A DNA stretch of 64,000 nt from Pascua guehoae (GCA_001600415.1 BCJX01000004.1:1011689-1075688), one strand, 5' to 3'; shown: positions 34,385-46,396, counted from the stretch's first letter. Numbers and translations: made by a program. Notes: generated by a model from the letters alone, not told the origin.

Positions 34385-34846
34385 GCGTCTTGAGTGCGCC
34401 GTCGGCCGTTCTTGAGCTCCCAGCTCCAGCTCCGTCTTCTGCACCGCCCGAGTCAATGGGATCAGCGACCCCGTGGCGCTGGGAGACACGAGACGGTGAG
34501 TATAACGCTTCGGACATGAGTTTGGTCGACGAGGGTGAGACCGAACAACCCGCAGGCATCTCAGGAGTGTAAACGGCCGCATCCGCATGGCGAGCAGCCG
34601 TGCTGCCTTTTGAGGGGGCCAATGTCGATGGCTGTAGTCGGACACTTGTGAGTTGTGCAAAGATGGGTCAATGGGCACTTGTGAGTGGTGTCAAGGTGGG
34701 CCACAGGGCCACACTTGTGAGTGGTGTCGAGGTGAGTACGAGTAGCCATGCCAGCAACGTCGACGGTATCTCCATTTCATCCCATTCCATCTCCATTTCA
34801 TCTCCATTTCATTCCCATTTGAATCCCCTTGCATCCCTCCTCCCCC

Positions 34847-35287
34847 TTAAAGCTTCCCCTTATCCTTGTACGCCGGCAGCTTGTCCCCCAACCTCCGCCC
34901 CATCTCGGCCCCCAGCGCCTGCAGCCCACTCAGCGGCCGGACCATGACCTCAAACTCGCGAATCAGCCCGTCCTCGTCAAACCGGACCAGGTCGATGCCC
35001 TTGAGTTTCTTGCCCGAAACACTCGCGCTGAACTCGAGCACGACGCTGAGGCCGTCGGCGGAAGCGAGGGCGCGGTGGTAGGTAAAGTCGTTGAAGACGG
35101 TGATGACCGTGTTGAGCGCGAGGAGGACGGCGGGGCGGGACGCGTACGGCGTAATGGCCATGGGGGAGCGGAAGACGGCGTCGGGGTGGACGATGGTGGC
35201 GAGGTCCGAGAGGTCGGCGGCGGCGACCATGCGGTGCCAGGTGGAGAGGGAGCGGGCGACGGCGGGGGGGACGGCGAGGTCGGTCAT
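34847..35287 (-). CDS. SnoaL/NTF2-like small protein
   Basis: A 146-residue single-exon coding sequence with the SnoaL-like layout of the NTF2 fold: helical start (VARSLSTWHRMVAAADLSDL), a HPDAVFRSPMAITPY strand-loop, then paired strands (VFNDFTYHRALASADGLSVVLEF) and LKGIDLVRFDEDGLIREFEVMVRP near the end. Many such proteins are polyketide-cyclase-like or uncharacterised fungal proteins; the substrate cannot be told from sequence. The start is supported by a likely 5' UTR intron: donor GTGAGT at 35488-35483 and acceptor preceded by CTAAC two bases before the ATG (35290-35488). A TATAAA lies upstream at 35546-35541. Confidence 0.8.
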   Translation of the reverse strand: MTDLAVPPAVARSLSTWHRMVAAADLSDLATIVHPDAVFRSPMAITPYASRPAVLLALNTVITVFNDFTYHRALASADGLSVVLEFSASVSGKKLKGIDLVRFDEDGLIREFEVMVRPLSGLQALGAEMGRRLGDKLPAYKDKGKL

Positions 35288-35540
35288 TGCTGGGGTTAGC
35301 GGTGGGGTGCCCGGGGAGGGGGGGAGGGGGAGTAGGTGGGGAGGGAGCGGGTGTTGGGGGAGGGCTCTTGGGAGTGAAGGAGGCCGGGTGGAAAGCGAGG
35401 ACGGGGAGGAGGGGAGGAGGGGGAGCAGTCGGAGCGGAGGGCACGGTGAGGAAGCGTGGGGAGGAGCGTAGAAAGTGTTGATACTCACCAAAAGAAAGTT
35501 GTGTGCGGGATGGACGCAAACACCACCACGACCTCTACTC

Positions 35541-35546
35541 TTTATA
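35541..35546 (-). promoter_or_regulatory. TATA box of the SnoaL-like gene
   Basis: TATAAA on the minus strand, about 30 bp upstream of the inferred 5' UTR exon that ends at 35489. Function is inferred from sequence and spacing. Confidence 0.6.
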
Positions 35547-36071
35547 CCCCACCGACCCCAGGCCGGGGACACTGGGGGGCCCCGCAATCCGCGGATCGCC
35601 CGGCCGCCGCTGATTCTCATACCCGACAAAACGACGTCCCAGCCACAGGCCGACGCGGGCACGGCGCGACGTCCGCCCACACCATACTCGAGCCAGCAGC
35701 TTGCCAGCAGTGGGCAGCTGGCACAAAGTGGAGATTGTACACTACACCGTGCCTCGGCCACCCTCCCCACCCCGTAAACCCAGGCCGCCTCGCCCAACCT
35801 CGCGCCTCGCAAGTCGCATCGCGCGTCCGCGGCCATCCGTCCTTCGTCCGTAGCCCGTCTCGTCGCCCGTCCAGGTCAAGCTGCAAGCCGGTGGGGTCGG
35901 GCTCGTCCCGGCTTGGACACGGTAATGTGCGATGGGGGTGGTGCGCTCGACAGCAGATGCACTGGGTACCTTGGAGAGTGTACCCGGTCCAGTTGCTCCT
36001 TGAGCGCTCTCTGGTCAATGTCGCATCTCATCAGCGTGTCGCCTCAACTTGGAGAATCGGGCTGAAGGGTC

Positions 36072-36146
36072 TGGCCGTACTCTTGCTCCTGCTCCTGCTC
36101 TCGCTCCCGCTCTCGCTCTTGCTCTTGCTCTTGCTCTTGCTCATCA
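36072..36146 (+). repeat. Imperfect GCTCTT/GCTCCT hexamer array
   Basis: Pyrimidine-biased hexamer repeat about 125 bp upstream of the tRNA-Lys gene. It reads as poly-Leu in one frame but has no start context or gene structure. Confidence 0.75.
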
Positions 36147-36270
36147 TCGTCCACTCTTCACGAGACACATGTCCAGATCCTCAGATAACCCAACTGGATC
36201 TCGTCGGCGCTAGCCGGAAGCCGAAAGATCCCTCACAAGACAAGGTTTAAAGACACGCAACAGCGTGGCT

Positions 36271-36358
36271 GCCTGGTTATATCAGTCGGTAGATAGTTTG
36301 ACTCTTACTACTCTAGTAGCAGATCAAAATGTCATGGGTTCGAGCCCCATACTAGGCT
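36271..36358 (+). tRNA. tRNA-Lys(CUU) with a short intron
   Basis: Folds as a complete tRNA. The acceptor stem GCCTGGT pairs with ACTAGGC (one G-U). D arm is TATC/GATA around AGTCGGTA. Anticodon stem is TTTGA/TCAAA, and T arm ATGGG/CCCAT around TTCGAGC. The anticodon is CTT at 36304-36306. A 15-nt intron (36308-36322, itself able to pair CTACT with AGTAG) sits after position 37, the canonical site. The discriminator base is T, as in yeast tRNA-Lys(CUU). An oligo-T run at 36363-36368 serves as a Pol III terminator. Confidence 0.93.
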
Positions 36359-36362
36359 TTCG

Positions 36363-36368
36363 TTTTTT
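36363..36368 (+). terminator. Pol III oligo-T terminator
   Basis: T6 starting five bases after the tRNA-Lys 3' end. Confidence 0.85.
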
Positions 36369-37667
36369 GGATGGCACCGGTGGTCCATGTTGTCGACCTG
36401 TGTGTGTGTTGAGTTTTGCGTTAGCAAGACAATGTTTGCTCATGCTGCACCTGGACGCCAGTTGGGCAGGTTGCTTACAGTGGCCAGACAGTGACCCGTT
36501 CGACATGCACGACGACACTGCCATTGTACCGTTCCTGCCTCGAACAGGCCGACAAAGGACGATCACGGCCGATGTCTGTGACAAAGAGCATGACACGGCC
36601 ATGGTCTGCCTCGCATCGCTCCCAGACACCCATACCAGCTCAACTTACTTGCCCACCCACTTGCACTCGGACATTCTCACACGACTTGCACTCGCACATT
36701 CTCTCACGCGACGAAACGCTGCCCCAGGGATATGTTGCCGCAGTCGCGTCCCCGTCCTATTCGGTGCCGCGCTATTCCGTACCAGCGTCGGCGACAAAGG
36801 GTGTGAGCTATGCGACGAGCCAAGCCAAGTCCATGGAGGAGCCACACAACCAGACACATCGGCCCGAGACATTGGCTATAGTTACATCGGTGGTAGTACA
36901 GTATCAAGCCTGGGCAATGGGCTGCTCGCGTTGAGGCATCCTGCCCCATCTAGCGTTGTCATCACAAACGTGCCCTCGTTGTGTCTCGTGGCCCGAGAGG
37001 CCCACCTCTCTCCCGCTCAGACGTGCACCACGTTGCGCTATGCTGGAGGGGGCGTGCTCTCGGGCAATGCGTCGGCAACAGGTGTCGCTGTGCCAGCGAG
37101 CGCGGCAAGGATGGTACTGGACGTCAGCGGGAAGAAACGGCAATTGACAAGGACAAGAGGCAAAGCAGGGCCACGAGGAGAGACTCGACATTGGGGGGGG
37201 TGAGGGGGGCAAGCGAGGTCCCGCAAAGGTCGCAGGGCTCGCGAGTGGAATGCAGGTCGCCGAGGGACATCTGTTGGCACTTGCTTGAGCAAGCTGAGAG
37301 CTCAGGCTGGCAGGAGTGGCGTGGGGAGGGTACCAACCAAGCCAGGCCCGTTGGGGACACGTCACTCGCAGGTTATCTAGAGCAGAGTGCGGCCTCGGCA
37401 CACCGTATGTGTGCTCTCAAACTCTGTGGCTCTCCAGACTCCAGTGTTCCCACACGACAGTCGAATGGACTGACCCGTGTCTCCCGTCCTTCCTTCTAAA
37501 AGTCGCAGAGTCACACAGCACGCATAGCATGCACAACACCCCAACCACCTCTCAGCTCTGCCACTTGCTCCGCACGCGATCCCGGCCCTCCCATTACCCG
37601 GCCCCATTGCGCTCGCCCCGGTCGCGCCGGAGCACCAAGTATCACCCTCAAGGTGCAGCAATGCCCC
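36369..37667. other. Intergenic between tRNA-Lys and MED9
   Basis: Long open frames on the plus strand begin in or beside the tRNA and show no domain. No gene was recognised. Confidence 0.55.
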
Positions 37668-39171
37668 TCACCGCTGCCAATTGCTCCATCCCATGGCGCG
37701 GCTGCAGTCCCCAAACGTCATCATACCCAGCACAACCCAAACGCTCCTTGGTCCTTAATGCTTTGTCCAGCCCATCCTCCAGCCCCAACCATCCACAGCC
37801 CATCCACAGCCCCCTCCATCATGTCCACCACACTCTGGCCAGTCCCACCCAACTCACCGCTTCCGCTCAGCCTGCTCCTCGAGCAATCGCGTGAGCTGCT
37901 CAACCGCCTCGGTCGACATGTGTCCTCCCGGCAGGTCGGTAGCTGCCTTTTTCATCGTGGCGAGGTGGGCGGTGATTTCCTTGGCCTGCGGGTGTTAGTG
38001 GGCGGAGAACGACGTAGGAGAGAGGAGAATATGGGGCGGAGAGCCGAGAACGTGTTAGACATGTCAGGGGGGATCGATGAGCGAGGAGGGAGATAGTGGG
38101 AGCGCGGGTCGGCAGAGGAATAACGGAGGGAGCACAGAAGAGCAGGCGGCAGGACGAAGAGGAGGCTACGAAGGCGAGAAGGGGACGAAGATGGCAGGCG
38201 TGGGTAGCAAGCGAGCAGAGCAAGCGATCAGAGGACAAACAGAACGCAAGAAGAGGACGCGAGCAGAGCAGGCAAGTATAACAAACAAGCAGAACAAGCA
38301 GAACAAGCAGAACAAGCAGAACAAGCAGAACAAGCAGAACAAGAAGAACAAGAAGAACAAGCAGGACAAGCAGGACAAGTGGGACAAACAGGACAAGCAC
38401 GACAAGCACGACAAGAGCAACAGCAGCAAGCAGACCACGCAGGCATGTCCCCACGCAACCGCGCCCGCCCAACGGCACCACCAAGCCAACAAGGCAACAA
38501 GGCAATAAGACAACAAGGCAGCCAGTCACCAAGCCAACAAGCCAACAAGCCAGCCAGCCCAACCGTCGCGCACCACAACCAGGCTTGCCGCGCGAGGCGC
38601 GTCCTCGCGTGATCAACCACAGTTCTGTAACACGATATCGCGACCATTCGTGGTGCCGTCACGTCTCCGTCTTCGTCTTGCCCTTTGCCCCTCCCCACTC
38701 CCCACTCCCCTGTGTCTCCCTCACCACCCCATGTGTCCCCACCACCCTTCCAGCATACGTCAACCAGGCTGCCCTAGTCTGCTCTGCCCATCCTCTCTTG
38801 GAACCCTCCTTCTCTTCGGGGATGCCCAAAGCCTTCTACTTTTACCTCTTTCCTCTTCGGCACACCCTGCACCCTCCCACCTTGTACCCATCGTTCCCCA
38901 TCCGCCTCCCCCTCCGTGTCCCAGGTTGTCCGCCGTTGTCCCAATCGTTTCCAACCGTCCCCTCCTTACTACCTCGCCACCCACACCATCCCCACCACTG
39001 CGCACGGCAACACCATCCCCCACGCCCCAGCCCCAGCCTCACCTTTTTCACAACATCGTCCGTCGTCCCGCGCCCCTCGGACAGGCCGTACACGAGCGCC
39101 ATGAGCTCCTCGACGTCTGGGAGGATCGGGGTGAATGCCGGCGTCGCGGGGTTGGGGTTTGGGGTCGTCAT
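37668..39171 (-). CDS. MED9: Mediator subunit Med9 (Cse2-like) with a 1-kb intron
   Basis: Small helical subunit of the Mediator middle module. Exon 1 (39171-39043) encodes PAFTPILPDVEELMALVYGL up to DDVVKK. Exon 2 (37985-37858) encodes AKEITAHLATMKKAATDLPG then HMSTEAVEQLTRLLEEQAERK. Together they match the Med9 pattern of a short N-terminal helix, a second helix ending in (M/L)PGxxxS, and a Gln/Leu/Glu coiled helix. The join is phase 0 across an exceptionally long intron (37986-39042, 1057 nt) that contains a 9-bp tandem array. A last exon 37701-37668 (ten codons and stop) fits phase and splice consensus but is uncertain. Total about 96 residues. The family call rests on both exons belonging together. 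Confidence 0.68.
38284..38413 (+). repeat. 9-bp tandem array (AACAAGCAG) inside the MED9 intron
   Basis: About six exact units followed by diverging copies (AACAAGAAG, GACAAGCAG, GACAAGCAC). It lies on the strand opposite to MED9 and reads as a repetitive Asn-Lys-Gln peptide in one frame. Confidence 0.93.
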
Positions 39172-39645
39172 GGTGCGGGTGCGTGCTTTGGGAGATGGGG
39201 GGTGGTGGATGGATCTGCCTGGATGGGAGCAGTGCTGGATCGGTGCTGTATATGGTAGCCGAGTGCGGCCCTGAGCGTGGGCCAGAGGACGAGAGGACGA
39301 GAGGAAGAGAGGACGAGGTTGGTGAGACTGGTTGTGATGGATGGCGAAATGGCAAGATTGTTGACAGTGCTGCCTCCACTTTTGGTCCCACTCGATGTCC
39401 TTGTGCCTTCCTCCACCGCCCTGCATGCCACAGATCCACCAGTACAGTTACTGTGACCGCCCATTCCACTACGATTTCCTATCCAACAAAGACACATCTC
39501 CGATGCCAACTGCCTGCGCCTCCTGTACGAGCACTTGACTGCATCGTCCATGAACCATTATGACCATTCGAGTTATAAGCAATGCTACTCTACAACAGAA
39601 CAGTAATCTACACCCGCAGACGACGCTCCGACGCTCCGACACGGG

Positions 39646-42600
39646 CTACACGACGCGCCGCAGCGTGTGCATCCACGCGGCCTTTACGTCGGGCGTGTCG
39701 GCGATAAACGTGTAAGCCGATGTGGCCTATACTGTCAGCTCTGTAATCCCAACTCGCACCCAAGCCACACTCACAGTCTGAACGCTAAACATCTTGCCGC
39801 CCTTTTCGTGCAGCTCCAAGATGTACGAGAGCGCCTGATCGTCGTCGCCCTTCTTGTCCTTTTCCTTTTCCTTGCCCGTACCATTGCTGCCGTTGCTGCG
39901 CGCCTTTGCAATGCGCACGCCGGCGGGGTGCGAGATGAATGCAAACTCGCGCTTAATCTTGGGCGTGTGCGGCTTGTCACTGGGCTTGTCTCCAGGCTCG
40001 GGCTCGTCCTTTACGAGCAGCATGCGCGGGAGGTCGGTGAGAATGAGCTGGCGGCGCTTGCTGGCCGACAAAAAGCTCGGCAGCGGCCCGCTCGCTGGCT
40101 TGGCCACAATGGGCGTCGCGAGCACCACACGCTCGTTGGGGAGTAACAGCGACGTCCTAGGAAGAAGTCAGCATGACCTGCGCTAGAGCTCACAAATCGG
40201 CGCACCATCGGGTATTGTCCACGTGAGCCACCCCAAGGCTGCGTGCCACGTCGGGCGAGCGGTTGCGCGAACGCGTCTTGACGCTCCCACTCCACTGCAC
40301 AGACGGCTGCTGATCGGTCCGGTCCGACGCCGGACGCGAACCGACGGTCACCGCAGGCGACGACTGCGTAAATGGCGGATTGATCCCCATTGTCTCAAGC
40401 AGACCACTTAAGCGGCCGCCGCTCGACGACGAAGACGTCGACCACCCGCGACTCTTGCTCTGCATGTCGCCACTGCCGCTGCCGCTACCCTCGTCCTCGA
40501 GCCACGCACGACGCGGCGGGTTGAGGCCGTGTCCGTTGCGCTGTGGCCACGTGCTCTGCGACGGATTGTCCACAGCCTGCACAGCGTCGGCGGCCGCGAC
40601 ACGGTCGTAACGAGGCATGGGATCATAGGCGCTAGCCTCTGCGGGCGCTTCGGCCACACCAGGCGAATAGTGGCCACCGTCGTCTGATGCCTCGTCAAAC
40701 ACAGACCACACTTCAGAGTCGAGATTGATCTGCGCAAGCGTCTTGGAGGGCGGAGTCAGACCCGTCTTGATCTTGGGTGCAGGAATGCTCCACAAGGTCG
40801 TCCAGTCGATTGGCGCAAAGAATGAGTGGGCCTTGATTTCCGCAGGGGTGGGGCGCTTGGCCGGATCCAGGTTGAGCACCCATTCAATCAGGTCCTTTGC
40901 CACCGGATCAAACCCTTCCGGGTAGACGAGCTCGCGTTTCAAGACTTTTTGGAACGTGAGGAATTCCGTGGCGGCACGGAACGGCGACTTGCCAGTGATA
41001 AAGTCGTACAGAACAACACCAAAGGCCCAGACGTCCAGTGCCGTCGTGGCCGGATCGCTCCGGAGCACCTCGGGGCTCACATAGTCGGCAGACCCGACAA
41101 ACGAGCGCTTGCTCGTGGTCGACCCTTCCTTGTCCTCGCGCCCGAGAATCTTGGCGCTGCCAAAGTCGGTCACCTTGATGCGCATGTCGTCGTCCAGCAG
41201 GATGCTGGACCGGGTCAGCTCAAAAAACACATGGGCGTATTTTGTATTCAGCACATACTTTTCGGGCTTGAGATCGCGGTGGATGATACCGCGCTCGTGC
41301 ATAAACTCGATCGTGTCAATGAGCTGGGCAGCATAGTACCGCGACGAGTCCATGTCGAGCGACCCAAACTTGCGAATGACCGCAGCGAGCTCGCCGTGAT
41401 TTGCGAGCTCGAGGACATAGTCTGGAGGCCGTTAGCGCCGCACGACGCCGCCATTGTCCAAACACTCACAGACGCTCGTCTTGTCCGCAAATGTGCAGTA
41501 CAGACGGATAATACCTGGGTGGCCAGTGAGGACAGGCGAGATGCTATTGCTCTTGGAGCTGCGCTCCGATGGCGCGAGTGACTGCCTGCGCTTGCGCGGG
41601 GTGCGCAAGCGCAGTGAGTCGTTGGGGTCCTCGCGGCGCACATGGACACGGACGTCCTCGGACGCACTGCCTTCCGCACTCGCAAGACCCTCTGACGCCT
41701 CTTCCTTTACTGGCGAGGGTGGACGGCTGCGTACCGAACCTGCTGTAGGGCGCTCGTCGAGAACTTCCTGCGAATCGGTGGATAAACGCAACTGGCTCGG
41801 GTGCGGCGAGAGCGGCGTGGCGCTCACAAGTGGCGAGTGCGTAGGCGACGCCGTTACCATGGCGGCGTTAAGCGTAGAAGAGCCTCCACTATCGTGGCGC
41901 AGGTGGCTGCTGCCTGCCGTCGACTTGCGCGACGGTGGCGCGCCGGGACCAAGTCCGCCACTCGACGAGTTGGACATGCCACGCCGATGTCTCGCGGGGC
42001 CACCCGCACGGGGCTGGGCGAGACGGATAAGAGCATCACGTTCAATATGCGCATACTTTGTCTTCTTCTCCTGGATCAAGTGCGCTTGGTTCATAATCTT
42101 GATTGCAAACTCATTGACCGTGGAGCGGGGCTGGGCAGAGAGGGTCGACGACGACGGCGACAGCGTGGCGCGTACCACCTGGCACACAATCAGCTTCTTT
42201 ACACTTTGTTGGGGATGTCGGGGGCCGAGAACCACAGAACCATTTCTCAACCTGCCCCCCCCCAATCCATCCCCCCCGGCGCCACCAAGTAACGCCGTTT
42301 GTCCGCCGTGCTCGGCTTCCGCACAAGCGTGGACCTCGCCCCAACTGTCCGCCTTGTGCTTCTGGGCGCGTGACCCAAACTCAAACTCACCGTGCTGTAG
42401 CTTCCGCGTCCGAGCTCTTCTCCGAGAATGTAGTCTCGAAGCGAGGGGCGGCGAGAAGCTGCGCTCCCGTTACTTTGTGTCGACGCCTGGCTCTGGCGGC
42501 GTTCGCGATCTGGGTTGGCGTCGACGCTGCGTGCGCGGGGAGCGCCCCTCTGCTGGTGTCCACGGTACGAGGTCGGTGTAGAGGGACCTGAGCTGGTGGG

Positions 42601-43335
42601 GGGACCTGCACGGCCACGATACGATGGGGGTGGGGGCATGTCGTCTTCGGGCGAGACCGAGACGCCAGAGCGGAGCTGGGCGGCGGGGGCAAGTGGAAAG
42701 GGGGCCTCTACATGGGTTCGTGGGATGGGTGGCGGGGGCAAGGGGGGCAGGGCGAGGCGAGAAGCACGAGGTGTAGTGGGAGAAATGGAGGCGTTGGGTG
42801 GCAAGGAAGGAGAACGTTCGGGCGCATCCACTGGCGACGTGACAATGGCCGGGGGCAGGGGAAAACTGTGCTGCCGGTCCATACGGGGCCTGTCCATGCG
42901 GGGGCCATTGTGCATGAACCCACGCCCGCCGTACCGGTGCTGTGGTGGCTGTTGCTGCTGCTGCAGCTGAGACTGGTACAGGTGGTGGTGGTGCGGTGCA
43001 CCACGCGCTCCGTTGACAGCGTCGTAGCTCGCCTCGCCCCGCAGCGACGATGACGACGTGTAGGCAGCGGCGTAGGCAGCGGCCTGGCTCGTGTCATAGT
43101 CTGGTGGCGGAAGCTGCGCCTCGGGGGTCGCCGCGGTGCGTGTTTGTAATGGCGGGGGACGGATGGGCACGGCAACAAGAGACGAGCTCGTCGATTCGCT
43201 CGTTGTTGTCGATTGCGACGAGGAAGTGGACGCGTTGCGTTGCAGGAGCGATGCAGACGTCACGCGCGCAAAGACCGGCAGGTTTGTGGGCGGCGTCGGC
43301 GGCGTGCTCGCCGTCGACGTAGTGGTCGCCGCCAT
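39646..43335 (-). CDS. PDK1: PDK1/Pkh-type AGC kinase with PH domain
   Basis: Master AGC kinase that phosphorylates activation loops of Ypk, Pkc1 and Sch9-type kinases in sphingolipid and cell-integrity signalling. Exons (minus): 43335-42391, 42178-41470, 41421-41259, 41204-40194, 40156-39775, 39726-39646; in phase, 1096 residues. A disordered Ser/Pro/Gln-rich N-terminus of about 300 residues comes first. Kinase landmarks are LGRGSYSTV (glycine loop), FAIKIM (K342), HRDLKPEN (599-606), DFG (619-621) and the activation loop RSFVGSADYVSPE typical of PDK1. A C-terminal PH domain (about 960-1095) contains ILTDLPRMLLV and ends AAWMHTLRRVV. Unusual points: about 165 low-complexity residues are inserted between helix C and HPGIIRLYCTF, and a 54-nt stop-free intron (41258-41205) interrupts KPEN. 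Confidence 0.92.
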
Positions 43336-46300
43336 TACCGGTTGGGCGAGCGTGGGGAGGGAGGGAAGGTGGGATGGGGTAAGAGGACAAAAGGAACGAT
43401 GCGAGAGAGAGAGACGAGACGAGATGGAGGCGGGCGAGTGAGGGTGTGGTGCGGTGGGGTCGGTGGTGTGGTGTGGTGTACAGTAGTTCGGTTTGCTTTT
43501 GCTTTGTGATGCAGTAGTGCGGGTCAGTGGGTAAGGAAAGGCAGAGAGAGGCAAGGCAAGGCAGGCGGGGTGGGCGGGGGGGCTGCGGGGACAGAGGGCC
43601 GAGGGCGGGGACAGGACAGGACCGGATGGGATGGGATGGGATGCATGCGACACTAGCATTAGTTAGCCTGTGCTGGCTGGGGGCTGGGCCCAGACCAGAC
43701 TCTGACCCGCCCTAGCGCCAGCAGTGTCGTGGCGTACTACTGTCCATACTGTAGTCCTGTAGTCCTGGGTGGGGTGGGTCGAGTGTCTGCGGGAGCAAAT
43801 GAGATTGACCCAAAAGTGATCCCTTGGCCTTCCCTCCCCTTGGCCTGGCCCAGGCCTGGCTGTTAGTCTACTGTACTGTATGCAAGATGGCTTTTCCTTT
43901 CCTTTGTCCTTCCTGGTGGGTGTGTCATATCTTGTGGGTTAATGTCGATCCGCTCGATCCAATCATTCCGTCCTTTGGCATCGTCCTTGCAATGCAGCCA
44001 CTCAGCTGACCTCATGACCCACCTTGTTTCCTTTGCATTAAACCTGATCCACCTGACAATAATGGCGTTCTTTGGTTTGTTGGCCCTTTGAGTTGTTTCT
44101 GGTTGGGTCTCGTGATACTGTGCAGCATGCAGCATGCCACCGGGTGCATGGCCACCATCTCGACCACCAGTACGCCACCAGTTTCTCTTTGTGTGTTTTC
44201 CATCTGGTTGGACATGTAGAGTGGGCCAAGAGCGTTTCGACCAATGCGTGCAAGCCACCCCGCAGCCACTAAAACGCCACCCCACCTTTTCCCTTTCCCT
44301 TTTGCATGGCCTGTCCAAACGAGCAATATTGACCAGGCTCTGCGAGCTCTGCATCAGCGCATGATGAGAGAGAGCGGGGCACAGATACCGCCCGGCGCCG
44401 TACCGCGGCACGGTACCGCTTGGATCCCTTTCGGCCGGCCAGCGCGTACCCAGTGGCCAGTACCCAGTGGCCAGTACCCAGTGGCCAGTACCCAGTGGCC
44501 AGTGGTACCACTACTGTACTGTCTTGGCTCCCGCCTCGCTTGCTCGCTTGCTCGCTTGCTGGCGTGGCCTGGCCTGGTCGTCAATCACGACCTTTGGATC
44601 ACTCACTCGCAACTGCAACTGCATCGCATCGCCGCAAGCAAAACTGCACCTGTCCACTTTGGCAATGCGGTGTACCAGAATACGGTCCGTAGCTGTGCAC
44701 TATCTTTCCCCTCCTCCGACAGCAGTCAGTGCATGCACTTGGCACGTCTGTTGATCTCACCGACCACCCACTAGCCACCTAGCGTGGAATCTACCCAAAG
44801 AGTTCATTTCCCTACCCTGTCGTCCCGGTGGTGGTTGCACCTTCCGCGGCAGTGCCTCTGTACCTAGGTACCGTTTACCGCACCGCAGGCACGCCCGCGC
44901 CAAAATACACCTTTGGGTCATGAGGCCCTACCGAGGATACTCTTGAACAAAGTCTGGCCCTCTGGGTTTGCGGGGCCTGCTTGGTGTCCTGAACATGGAA
45001 TCTGGCATTTGCACCGTCTTGGTTACTTACACACCTGTACGCCATGTACCGGTAATGAGGCGGAGGCTATTCTGGTAGCTAGACGCGATCAACGTGATCA
45101 ACGTCATGTCTCCCATCCCCATCCCATCCCGTCCCCGCCAACCCTCCCCTTGCGCTAATGTGCGCAGTAGAGCACCGCCACAGCAGTACAGACTCGATGC
45201 ATCCATTTGTCACTCTCACGCAATCGCGCAATCGCGTGCCCCGACCGAGTCCCACATGGCGCACGCGGTGTCCTGGACACGTGAATACTCTATGTCAACC
45301 TGCGGCATGCACGGCAACGGATGTCCCTCGAACCCGCAAGCCGTTAAGCCGCAGCAAGCACAAGAGCCCGAAAAGGGCACGACGGCCTCGATCCGCGATG
45401 CAGATCAGACTGCATTCCGGGCCTCGCCCTGGTCTGGGTCGCGGTCGGCTTCGGATCTACAGTACACGTGCGGAGCCGGCATAACGTCACCACCAAACCA
45501 GCACGACTCTCATCACGATGCGCGAACATGCGCGACAAAATGTTTCGAGTTGTGGCTCTTGGAAGATCGTCCGCGTAGCAGAAGGAAGATGCAAAGATGC
45601 TTCGAGATTAGGTGCAGGGGTGCAGGGTTGCCTATGGCTTGTGGCAAGTGGCTGCATTGTGCCCTCTTGCCAGCTCTTCTGCCCACTGGCCACTGGCCAG
45701 AACAGCCCACCGGCCCAATACGCCGAGCGCACCTGGCCAAGGGATCCACTCCGGGCAAAGGTCGGCCAACATCAATACTGGCATTGGGACAACCTGTTGC
45801 ATGTTGTTGCTGTTATCGGGGCAAGTATCATGAGCATCATTAGACAACCAGACGAGGTGCAATGCCATGGTACAGTATACCACCTCGGCGCCGACCGGCG
45901 AGCACGGAGCATACCCAAACACACTGGCTGCCAGCATCGGCATTCCTTAGAACGACTGCTGGGTCGAGCACCCGGCGGCCATGGTGACAAAGTCCATGTG
46001 TCGGCCGCGCTCGCTATCGTCCTCGGATAAGACCAATACATGACAGGAAACCCGTGCGTGGTGGCAGGGCTGCCAGGCCACACTCGAACATTACTGCCAG
46101 ATGCGTATGATACGTTCTTCCATACTGTCTAGTCGTGTCAGGTATGCGCTGCAGAGCTGCAGATCCATCTACTATCTACAAGCACCCAGGTCCAGCCTCA
46201 CGCTGGCGCAGTGGCCCGTCGGCAGCTGTGCGCCGACATGCGTCTCTACCCTGCCGGCCTGTCGCGGGTGTCGTGGCTGAACGACCCCGACTTGACGTCT

Positions 46301-46396
46301 TGTCCATCGTGTAGTGGTGTATGCCACGTAGCTGACACTCCGATAGCCGCGGCGGGGACGGGTGTGGTTGTGGCGATTCCAGGCGGCCAGGCGGGA
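43336..46396. other. Intergenic, 3 kb, PDK1 upstream and AMID downstream
   Basis: No gene recognised. It contains a 15-bp tandem repeat (about 44446-44505) and G-rich PDK1 leader sequence (43336-43640). Remaining frames lack domains or splice structure. Confidence 0.6.
44446..44505 (+). repeat. 15-bp tandem repeat (GTACCCAGTGGCCA unit)
   Basis: About four to five copies of a 15-bp unit containing the palindrome TGGCCA. The array ends beside GTGGTACCAC, another short palindrome. Confidence 0.9.

Larger units (their letters stand above)
30222..34846. other. Gene-poor, repeat-bearing stretch, 4.6 kb
   Basis: No convincing gene on either strand. It contains a 9-bp tandem array (30521-30574), a GAGGCATC-type triplet (32161-32190), a 34-nt direct repeat pair (32990 and 34184), an AT-rich island with an inverted repeat (about 33290-33930), a tRNA-like B-box (about 33961) and a GCCTTGGTT array (34338-34384). 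Confidence 0.6.

Noticed and set aside
36265..37203. 312-codon plus-strand frame after 36265
   Set aside because: It begins by translating the tRNA-Lys gene and shows no domain, splice pattern or start context.
38077..38508. 143-codon plus-strand frame rich in NKQ repeats
   Set aside because: It is a translation of the 9-bp tandem array inside the MED9 intron; the unit length of nine keeps every frame open.
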